Shown in pieces: positions 1-5,057 of a stretch of DNA of 5,210 nucleotides (its first letter is position 1; every line of letters begins with the position of its first letter). Source of the DNA: Caryophanales bacterium UBA5732 (GTDB taxonomy: Bacteria; Bacillota_I; Bacilli_A; Izemoplasmatales; Hujiaoplasmataceae); the NCBI GenBank assembly GCA_002419445.1, contig DIGC01000099.1:1-5210 (forward strand), in the 5' to 3' direction. A program made the translations under genes and the position numbers. The notes under the pieces were generated by a model. The model searched no databases, was not told where the DNA came from, and worked only from the letters and a program-made list of their open reading frames with translations.

Positions 1-911
1 AAATCTGTTCCGTCTGTAAAGTAGTAACCACCACTAGTAACCTTACCAATGAAAGTTACGCCTTGGATTTCTACATATGCATCAACGCCTAATGCAATAG
101 CATCAGCAATTGATGTAACGACTGTTGCGCCAACTTTCTTAGCAACAGTGAAATCTTTAGTAGAAGTATATTCCACAGTGTTAATTGTAATTGTAGCTGT
201 TAACGTAACAACAACATCTTCTTCAGTTTCAGCAGGTTGAGTTATGACGCCTTCAGCAGAGATGTATGTTGGATTGCTTGATGTCCAAACTACAGGATAT
301 TCTACATTATCAGCATCTTTTGCAACAGCTAATAATTCTAAAGAATCGCTGTCAGCTTCAGTCCATTTTTCCTTGAAAGGGAAAATCATGACAGTTGCTA
401 AAGCTTCAGTTGCTCTTTCAAGATCTGTTTTAGCTAAAGCATCAATTGTCACAAAGAACATAACTTCATGTTCTTCTTCACCTATAGCTAGAGTTGCAGT
501 TAAAATAACTGTTTGATCTCCTAAAGCGTATGAAGGTTGAACGATTACGCCATCATGTCCTAAATAAGCTGTATCACTGCTTGACCAAGTAATAGTTGCG
601 TCGCCAATAACTGAAACTAAAGTTAAATTAGTTGTAGCTACGAACTCATCATTGTCAAGAGTTTCGCTGTAGTCAGCTCTTAAGCTGGCTTCAATTGCTA
701 CCCAGTCAATTGGTGCACTTGTTGTAGGAGCTTCAGTCGTAGGAGCTACCGTTGTCGGAGCTTCTGTTGTCGGAGCTACCGTCGTCGGAGCTTCTGTCGT
801 AGGAGCTGCCGTTGTCGGAGCTTCTGTTGTCGTAGTTCCTCCACAAGCTACTAACACGATTGCTAATAACGCGATGAAGAAAATACTTAAAATCTTTTTG
901 TTGAATTTCAT
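1..911 (-). CDS. Ig-like/OB-fold surface lipoprotein, 3' end beyond window edge
   Basis: This frame runs open from an ATG at 911 to the left window edge, giving 303 complete residues with no stop, so the C-terminus is missing. The start is fixed by an AGGAGG site at 917-922. Residues 1-23 are a lipoprotein signal peptide (KFNKK, hydrophobic core, lipobox LVAC, Cys23). A linker of APTT-X repeats fills about 26-67. Two similar beta-rich units follow at about 70-157 and 160-258. Each has a W-[ST]-S-S-[DN] motif (W109, W209), then a DG or EG turn, V-I-x-Q-P and a LTAT strand, the pattern of atrophied bacterial Ig-like (aBig_2-type) domains. From about 262 the pattern IADAIALG, then YVEIQGVTFIGKV, then a GGYYFTDGTD turn resembles the OB-fold found in YhcR-like secreted nucleases and other surface proteins. 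The function is unknown: it could be a secreted nuclease or phosphatase whose catalytic part lies off the window, or a purely adhesive protein. It has its own promoter candidate, so membership in the transporter operon is uncertain. Confidence 0.88.
   Translation of the reverse strand, partial: MKFNKKILSIFFIALLAIVLVACGGTTTTEAPTTAAPTTEAPTTVAPTTEAPTTVAPTTEAPTTSAPIDWVAIEASLRADYSETLDNDEFVATTNLTLVSVIGDATITWSSSDTAYLGHDGVIVQPSYALGDQTVILTATLAIGEEEHEVMFFVTIDALAKTDLERATEALATVMIFPFKEKWTEADSDSLELLAVAKDADNVEYPVVWTSSNPTYISAEGVITQPAETEEDVVVTLTATITINTVEYTSTKDFTVAKKVGATVVTSIADAIALGVDAYVEIQGVTFIGKVTSGGYYFTDGTD
721..840 (-). repeat. 15-bp tandem repeat encoding the APTT-X linker
   Basis: Seven 15-base units (721-825) plus a degenerate eighth (826-840) lie head to tail inside the lipoprotein gene, all in frame. 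Each encodes Ala-Pro-Thr-Thr plus one variable residue, mostly alternating Glu with Val or Ala, so there is also a looser 30-base period. Units differ mainly at third codon positions. The protein segment is an extended, disordered Thr/Pro linker just after the lipidated cysteine, which probably lifts the folded domains away from the membrane. The Thr residues are possible O-glycosylation sites (inference). Confidence 0.93.
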
Positions 912-916
912 ATTAT

Positions 917-922
917 CCTCCT
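917..922 (-). promoter_or_regulatory. Shine-Dalgarno site of the Ig/OB lipoprotein
   Basis: The minus strand reads AAAAGGAGGATAATATG. The perfect AGGAGG core is five bases from the ATG at 911. It decides the start of a gene that runs off the window. Confidence 0.88.
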
Positions 923-940
923 TTTTAGAATAATTAAAAA

Positions 941-968
941 ATTATATGTTAAATTAATACTTTACGAA
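941..968 (-). promoter_or_regulatory. Candidate sigma-A promoter of the Ig/OB lipoprotein gene
   Basis: A perfect TATAAT -10 box lies at 941-946 on the minus strand. A weak -35 match, TTCGTA (3 of 6 to TTGACA), lies at 963-968 with a 16-base spacer. The predicted start of transcription is near 934, giving a leader of about 22 bases that contains the AGGAGG site. The region is extremely AT-rich, so a chance TATAAT is possible, and the poor -35 box suggests either a weak promoter or one that needs an activator. Confidence 0.45.
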
Positions 969-975
969 TTATTAA

Positions 976-989
976 TTTAAGCGCTTATA
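976..989. promoter_or_regulatory. Candidate CcpA/LacI-family operator (cre-like palindrome)
   Basis: The 14-mer TTTAAGCGCTTATA contains the perfect 10-base palindrome TAAGCGCTTA (978-987). It is the only GC-containing island in about 100 bases of very AT-rich spacer. It matches the catabolite-responsive element consensus TGWAANCGNTNWCA at all but two positions, and these are symmetric (T for G at 977 and T for C at 988). LacI-family regulators of sugar genes bind such CG-centred palindromes. Its centre is about 48 bases upstream of the predicted start of the 1-911 gene, just above the -35 region. That would suit activation. Repression would fit only if another promoter lies upstream of the site. 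Confidence 0.5.
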
Positions 990-1027
990 AATATCATTGA
1001 AAATATATTATTTATCTCTACTGAAAT

Positions 1028-2935
1028 TTAAACTAGAATTCTTTCAGTATTAGCAACCGCCGCAGCAATAGCTGAATCGATTATTTCTTGTTTAGTCGTA
1101 CCTTCTAAAGAGCCTAGAATAACTCTTTCAAAAGCAATTTCAACTTCAGCTCTAGCTGTGGAAGAACCAATGAATGCTTGATCATAGAACAAGAAATCAG
1201 CTTGTAGCGCTGCAGCATTAGCTACTAAAGACTTCATTAGCATTTCGCCAGTTGCTTGATTTTCTGTAGCACTCCAAACATCATTTACTTCATCGTAAAC
1301 CATTTCTTTTCCTTGTCTAAATGAATCATAAATAGCTTCTTCATAAACTGTACTTCTAACCGGTGAATAACCTGTTTGTAAAGCAAAGTCTAATTGGACA
1401 TCTTTACTAACAAGAAACTTCAAGAACAACCATGAAGCCAATTTTTGTTGGTCTGTACCAGCAGTTGTAATTGACATATTAGTTCCTTGTTGGATTGCAG
1501 TTCTTTCGCCAGGTAAGTCTTCATTATAAGGCATTGGCATAACACCAAATTCAAAGACAAATTCTCCATCAACTATATTTGGAGTGTTATATCTAGCCCC
1601 GCCTGTAGAACCGAAAGTAATCATCGTTTGTCCGACTTTAAAATAATCGGAAGCATAATCAGCGCCACTCCAAATTCCCGGTAAAGTAAATGTTGTGTCT
1701 CTGTTGTCAAAGAAATAACTTAACATATCTCTTGTTTGTGGGTTATCAAATAATACCACACCATTTCTAGCTGAATCAATGCCAGTATATTCTCCACCCC
1801 ATTGTCTAGTTAAAGTAATGAAAGCATTGGCAGGAGAGTCATAGGATATAGCAACGAAATTATCTTTTATTGCTTGAATTTCTTCTGGAGTTTTATGTAA
1901 AGCTAGTTCTGTCGATTGATTTAGTTTTAAAGCTATATCATCAATCAAATCATCTTTAATTGCCATAATAGCTGGTTGTAATGCAAATAATCCTTGCCAT
2001 GTTGTAGGGATTTCATCAATTGTTCCATTAGCTATTAACATATCAAACATTGTCTTGTTATAAATCATGACTTCTGTTGATTTGTTGAATGGTAATGAAT
2101 AATATTCACCATCATTAGTATACTGTGAATTTTCACGGCGATAACTTAATAAGATGTCCAAAAATGATTCTTCTTCAACTAATGGGTTGAATCCATGAAT
2201 AGGATTAAAAATGTAAGGGGTCATTGAAATTAATCCATTATAATCAACATATTCCATTACATGGTCAGGATAATTTTGAACTATATTAGGAATCGTTCCG
2301 CCTCTAATGGCATTAACCATGTTTTCGCGTAACTCATCATAATTATTGCCATTTTTAGTGATCGTTACTGTAACATTAGGATATACTTCTTGGAATTCTA
2401 AAGCATACTTCATTAAAGCTTTTTCTACAGTATCACCGTTAGAATGCCATAATTCGATTGCGACTGGATCTGTAGTCAATTCTTCTGGAATTGTGTAAGC
2501 CGCTAAATCTTTGACTGTTAAAGTAATCAGTTCAGTAATAACATTACCGTCGCTGTCTTGAGCATAAGCGTAAACCTCATATGTTCCAACTCTTGTTGTA
2601 GAGAATGCGCCAGCAGTCATGATGTCTAACTCACCATCTTCGGCGTCAACTACTTTTGCACCAGCTAAAATGTCATAGCTTTGTGCACCTTTATAAACTG
2701 TTTGTTTTGTGAAAAGTCCCACAAATTGTGGCAGAGTGTTTGTAGGTTCTTCGGTTGTGATTTCTGTTGTCGGCGCTTCAGTTGTTCCAGTGCCCGGATC
2801 AGAAGTTGTTGGTGCAACTGTTGTAGGGGCAGCGGTTGTTGGTGAAGCTGTAGTGGTTGTTCCACCGCATCCAATAAAAACGAATGCAACAACAACAAGC
2901 ATAAACAACCCAATGAATTTCTTTGTAAATGTCAT
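1028..2935 (-). CDS. ABC importer substrate-binding lipoprotein with N-terminal Ig-like domain
   Basis: The 635-residue product is the extracellular solute receptor of the adjacent ABC importer. Residues 1-23 are a lipoprotein signal (TFTKK, hydrophobic core, FIGC with Cys23). Residues 24-68 are a Thr/Pro/Glu-rich linker with APTT units. Residues 70-142 form an Ig-like module (VDAEDGELD, then GTYEVYAYAQDSDGN) resembling DUF5011-type domains. Residues 158-635 are a family 1 solute-binding fold of the UgpB/MalE type: the IELWHS opening strand, Y199-D200-E201-L202 followed by a GG-T-IPNIV segment (212-219), and near the C-terminus the QQGTNMSI, AsWlFLKFLVS and LQTGYSPVR motifs (482-527) typical of sugar or glycerol-3-phosphate binding proteins. 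These normally have about 400-450 residues, so the linker and Ig module are extra. The ATG at 2935 is chosen because AGGAGG precedes it by 6 bases. A longer frame from a TTG at 2965 would translate that site. The gene follows the permeases instead of leading the operon. The substrate is not determinable. Confidence 0.93.
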   Translation of the reverse strand: MTFTKKFIGLFMLVVVAFVFIGCGGTTTTASPTTAAPTTVAPTTSDPGTGTTEAPTTEITTEEPTNTLPQFVGLFTKQTVYKGAQSYDILAGAKVVDAEDGELDIMTAGAFSTTRVGTYEVYAYAQDSDGNVITELITLTVKDLAAYTIPEELTTDPVAIELWHSNGDTVEKALMKYALEFQEVYPNVTVTITKNGNNYDELRENMVNAIRGGTIPNIVQNYPDHVMEYVDYNGLISMTPYIFNPIHGFNPLVEEESFLDILLSYRRENSQYTNDGEYYSLPFNKSTEVMIYNKTMFDMLIANGTIDEIPTTWQGLFALQPAIMAIKDDLIDDIALKLNQSTELALHKTPEEIQAIKDNFVAISYDSPANAFITLTRQWGGEYTGIDSARNGVVLFDNPQTRDMLSYFFDNRDTTFTLPGIWSGADYASDYFKVGQTMITFGSTGGARYNTPNIVDGEFVFEFGVMPMPYNEDLPGERTAIQQGTNMSITTAGTDQQKLASWLFLKFLVSKDVQLDFALQTGYSPVRSTVYEEAIYDSFRQGKEMVYDEVNDVWSATENQATGEMLMKSLVANAAALQADFLFYDQAFIGSSTARAEVEIAFERVILGSLEGTTKQEIIDSAIAAAVANTERILV

Positions 2936-2941
2936 TTTATT

Positions 2942-2947
2942 CCTCCT
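2942..2947 (-). promoter_or_regulatory. Shine-Dalgarno site fixing the binding-protein start
   Basis: The minus strand has AAGGAGGA with its AGGAGG core six bases before the ATG at 2935. The site lies inside the longer TTG-initiated frame, which rules that frame out as the natural start. Confidence 0.88.
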
Positions 2948-2952
2948 TGAAT

Positions 2953-2971
2953 AATTAATTATCAATTAATT
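2953..2971. repeat. AATTAATT inverted repeat in the binding-protein leader
   Basis: Two copies of AATTAATT (2953-2960 and 2964-2971) flank a 3-base ATC spacer. They lie between the -10 box and the ribosome binding site of the binding-protein gene. Each arm is itself a palindrome, so this is both a direct and an inverted repeat. It could form an AT-only hairpin of low stability or be a protein-binding site. Chance is a real possibility in such AT-rich DNA. Confidence 0.35.
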
Positions 2972-2973
2972 CT

Positions 2974-3002
2974 ATTATATAACAAAAATTATATTTTTTC
3001 TA
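2974..3002 (-). promoter_or_regulatory. Likely sigma-A promoter of the binding-protein gene
   Basis: A perfect TATAAT lies at 2974-2979 and a TAGAAA -35 box (4 of 6 to TTGACA) at 2997-3002 on the minus strand, with the ideal 17-base spacer. Transcription would start near 2967, about 30 bases before the ATG at 2935. A second possible arrangement, TTGAAA with a 19-base spacer to another TATAAT just upstream, is less well spaced. An internal promoter here would let the binding protein be made in excess over the permeases, as is usual for such importers. Confidence 0.6.
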
Positions 3003-3024
3003 CAGTACTACTTTTCAAGTGCAG

Positions 3025-3564
3025 TTAAATTATTGTTATTATTCCAGCAATTTCCGCTACTGCGCCTTCACTGTCGGTAACTCTCATTGTAAAAGAGAAA
3101 GTTCCCCCGACTGGTGTAATGAATTCAATCAAGAATATAATTCCTGAATCAAGAATGTAATTACCCTCTTCATCAGTTTTCAAAGTACCCCATAAAGCCT
3201 CATCGGCTTCATCGACTACACCGTCAAAATTGGCGTCGCTGTCGTCTTCCCATCTTTGATAGAAGTTTGTAATAAAAATTCTATCTGAGATATCTTCGTA
3301 CTTACGATCTAAACCAAAAACTACTTCAGTTTGGTTATAATCGATAGCTCTAATATTTTGATTTTCAATAAGATCAGCAATCATGTCATTAGGATCAAAA
3401 TCAGTGCCTTTAACATGATTGTACTTAACATTAGTGATACTTTTTGGAACACCATCCACCATTTCAACAAAAACCGGCGGACGATTGACGATTGCCGGGC
3501 AACCCATCATTGAAAATGCTAGAGTTACAAATAATAAAAGCAATAAACTTTTTTTAAGTCTCAT
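3025..3564 (-). CDS. Small lipoprotein with EF-hand/dockerin-like loop and Ig-like C-terminus, function unknown
   Basis: The 179-residue product is a predicted surface lipoprotein that I cannot assign to a named family. Residues 1-22 form the signal (RLKKS, poly-Leu core, MMGC with Cys22). The mature part opens with NRPPVF, a common start of cadherin or Ig-like modules, and ends with GTFSFTMRVTDSEG (154-167) and a beta strand. This ending parallels the GTYEVYAYAQDSDG segment of the neighbouring binding protein. Between them, residues 110-121 read DANFDGVVDEAD, with Asp or Asn at loop positions 1, 3, 5, 9 and 12 and Gly at 6, a canonical EF-hand or dockerin calcium loop. The ATG at 3564 is preferred. 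A GTG at 3573 would add three residues, but it lies inside the ribosome binding sequence AAGGTGAT. The gene starts 13 bases after the permease stop, so it is in the same operon and probably translationally coupled. A role in substrate capture or transporter assembly is inference only. Confidence 0.85.
   Translation of the reverse strand: MRLKKSLLLLLFVTLAFSMMGCPAIVNRPPVFVEMVDGVPKSITNVKYNHVKGTDFDPNDMIADLIENQNIRAIDYNQTEVVFGLDRKYEDISDRIFITNFYQRWEDDSDANFDGVVDEADEALWGTLKTDEEGNYILDSGIIFLIEFITPVGGTFSFTMRVTDSEGAVAEIAGIITII
3202..3237 (-). other. EF-hand/dockerin-like calcium-binding loop (coding)
   Basis: These 36 bases encode residues 110-121 of the small lipoprotein. They fit the D-x-N-x-D-G-x-x-D-x-x-D pattern of dockerin and EF-hand loops. 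Only one loop is present, whereas a type I dockerin has two, so a complete cellulosome-type dockerin is not supported. A single calcium site that stabilises an Ig-like fold is more likely. Confidence 0.65.
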
Positions 3565-3567
3565 TAT

Positions 3568-3577
3568 TATCACCTTT
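3568..3577 (-). promoter_or_regulatory. Ribosome binding site overlapping a decoy GTG start
   Basis: The minus strand reads AAAAAGGTGATAATAATG just after the permease TAA stop (3578-3580). AAGGTGAT pairs with the 3' extension of the 16S rRNA anti-SD region and lies about four bases from the ATG at 3564. It also contains the GTG at 3571-3573, which a longest-frame gene call would choose as the start. Confidence 0.65.
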
Positions 3578-5041
3578 TTAACCTTTCGTTCCGCTTCGTC
3601 CGATTCCGTTCATAATATACTTACGGAACATGAAGAAGACGATTAATAGTGGTACGGTTACCAAGGCACTGGCGGCGATTTGTAAGTTATACATTACCCG
3701 ACCAGAATCTTGTACAAAGGCTGAATCTCTTAAAGCGTTAGATATTAGCCAGTAATTTTTAGCTTCCGGATCGCCAACACCAGTAATGATTCTCGGCCAA
3801 ATATAAGCGTTCCATGAACTAAATACATTAAGGATGGTAATTGTAAAAATTGTCGGTGAAGCAATCGGAACCATAACTCTGGTTAAGTATTTGAAATCGC
3901 TACAACCATCGACTCTAGCTGCTTTATAAAGCGATTCTGGAATTTGTTTAAAGTTTTGCCTTAAGAAGAAAATATAAGAAATACTTGTCATAAACGGTAT
4001 GATCATTGCGAGAAAATATTGGTTTTCACCAGTTGGCATACCAACCCAACCCAATCCGTTTCTACTGACGGTAATAAAGTTAGTGATGATATATAATTCC
4101 CCAGGAATCATCATTGTCATGATTAAAATTGAGAACAACAATTCGCGACCTTTAAATTCGATTCTAGCGAATGCATAAGCAGCGAAAACTGTTGTAACGA
4201 TTGTCCCTATAGTCGAAAATATCGCTACTATAACTGTATTTTTAATATAGAGCCCAAAGTTAAGTTCGGTTAAAACGACTTTATAGTTAACCCAGTTCCA
4301 ACGAGAAATACTTAGGAAAAATTTAGGGTTCATGGATACTGATTCAGTGAAAGTTTTTAATGACGTTAGAATCATCCAATAGAATGGAATTATGATAATC
4401 AAAGCCATCAAAACTAAGAATAAATAAGTTGATAACAAGCGAATAACACCAACAGTGGTTTGACGACTAATGCTTCTTTTTAAGGACAAAGCATATTCAT
4501 CTAAAGTACTTTCGTCAACTTTTACCTTTTTTGTTTTTCTTTCAGCTATTTTAGCTTTAATCGCTGGAATAATACTCTTGAAAAACTGTTTTGGAGTGTA
4601 ACCTTTAACAAATTTTATGAGCACGAAAGTATTATAGATTCTTAATCCGGCTCCAACAAAATTTAGTGTCAATAAGTTGATCATTGCTTGAACGAATTTT
4701 GATCCTACAGCGTATGAATCCACTTCATAGATTGTTCTTGTTTTATTTTTCTTAACGTTAATAAATAACATCGGGAATGTCACAATAAGGAAAATCGCTA
4801 AGATTGAAATAACGCTATTCATTTGCCATTTATCAAAAGTACTACCTAAAAATTGATATGTCGGATTTAAAAACTCTAGATTATCTAAATCCATACTACC
4901 ACTTATCGGGTCAAGGTCAGGTAGTTGTAAAAGATTAAAGAACATTAGGAATAGAACGATATAAGCGATTATTGCTATTGCATCAAATATAAAAGTGATA
5001 CTTTCTATCTTTTTTGATTTCTGAAATAATTGTTTATCCAT
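3578..5041 (-). CDS. MalG/UgpE-type ABC sugar permease with ~200-residue N-terminal extension
   Basis: The product is one of the two membrane subunits of a CUT1-like carbohydrate importer. Residues about 200-487 are the standard binding-protein-dependent permease domain. It has a first helix at 200-222 followed by the IPFYWMILTSLKT segment typical of MalG/AraQ/UgpE, further helices near 264-292, 300-320, 341-361, 394-412 and 452-472, and the cytoplasmic EAA loop at 369-395 (E369, A374-A375, D378-G379, P392, P396) that docks on the ATPase. The family is usually about 270-300 residues long. Here 1-199 add hydrophobic segments near 17-40, 76-97 and 116-145, an acidic stretch at 40-75 and a Lys-rich, probably cytoplasmic linker at 146-195. 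No stop or frameshift separates the extension from the core. The ATG at 5041 follows a G-rich ribosome binding site and lies 16 bases after the upstream permease stop, so the frame is a genuine single gene. The transported substrate is unknown. Confidence 0.93.
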   Translation of the reverse strand: MDKQLFQKSKKIESITFIFDAIAIIAYIVLFLMFFNLLQLPDLDPISGSMDLDNLEFLNPTYQFLGSTFDKWQMNSVISILAIFLIVTFPMLFINVKKNKTRTIYEVDSYAVGSKFVQAMINLLTLNFVGAGLRIYNTFVLIKFVKGYTPKQFFKSIIPAIKAKIAERKTKKVKVDESTLDEYALSLKRSISRQTTVGVIRLLSTYLFLVLMALIIIIPFYWMILTSLKTFTESVSMNPKFFLSISRWNWVNYKVVLTELNFGLYIKNTVIVAIFSTIGTIVTTVFAAYAFARIEFKGRELLFSILIMTMMIPGELYIITNFITVSRNGLGWVGMPTGENQYFLAMIIPFMTSISYIFFLRQNFKQIPESLYKAARVDGCSDFKYLTRVMVPIASPTIFTITILNVFSSWNAYIWPRIITGVGDPEAKNYWLISNALRDSAFVQDSGRVMYNLQIAASALVTVPLLIVFFMFRKYIMNGIGRSGTKG

Positions 5042-5048
5042 TATATAG

Positions 5049-5056
5049 CCCCCCTT
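5049..5056 (-). promoter_or_regulatory. G-run Shine-Dalgarno site of the extended permease
   Basis: The minus strand reads GGAAGGGGGGCTATATAATG. A run of six G (5049-5054) replaces the usual AGGAGG. It lies in the 16-base gap between the two permease genes, about seven bases before the ATG at 5041. The upstream permease stop (TAG, 5058-5060) is immediately adjacent, which suggests coupled translation. Confidence 0.65.
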
Positions 5057-5057
5057 C

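Noticed and set aside
49..516. Two plus-strand open frames (63 and 90 residues)
   Set aside because: They lie opposite the Ig/OB lipoprotein gene, which has a signal peptide, lipobox, domains and a strong SD. The plus-strand products are low-complexity Ser/Val/Thr shadows without ribosome sites.
931..1027. Possible terminator after the binding-protein gene
   Set aside because: The only GC-containing palindrome (TAAGCGCTTA) has no room for a loop and no T run follows on the minus strand. An operator is the better reading.
2665..2954. Plus-strand frame of 81 residues and minus-strand frame of 82 residues over the start of the binding-protein gene
   Set aside because: Both are alternate-frame readings of the Thr/Pro linker and signal peptide, giving Val/Gly- or Leu/Gln-rich repeats with no ribosome site of their own.
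3001..3024. Possible intrinsic terminator after the small lipoprotein gene
   Set aside because: On the minus strand a short bulged stem can be drawn (CTGCA with TGTAG), but it is followed by A residues and not a T run, so it does not fit a terminator.
3202..3237. Full type I dockerin (cellulosome component)
   Set aside because: Only one calcium loop is present. A dockerin needs two such segments, and no cohesin or glycoside hydrolase is in the window.
3331..3646. Plus-strand frames of 60 and 75 residues
   Set aside because: They are antisense to the small lipoprotein and the permease end, with no SD and no recognisable protein features.
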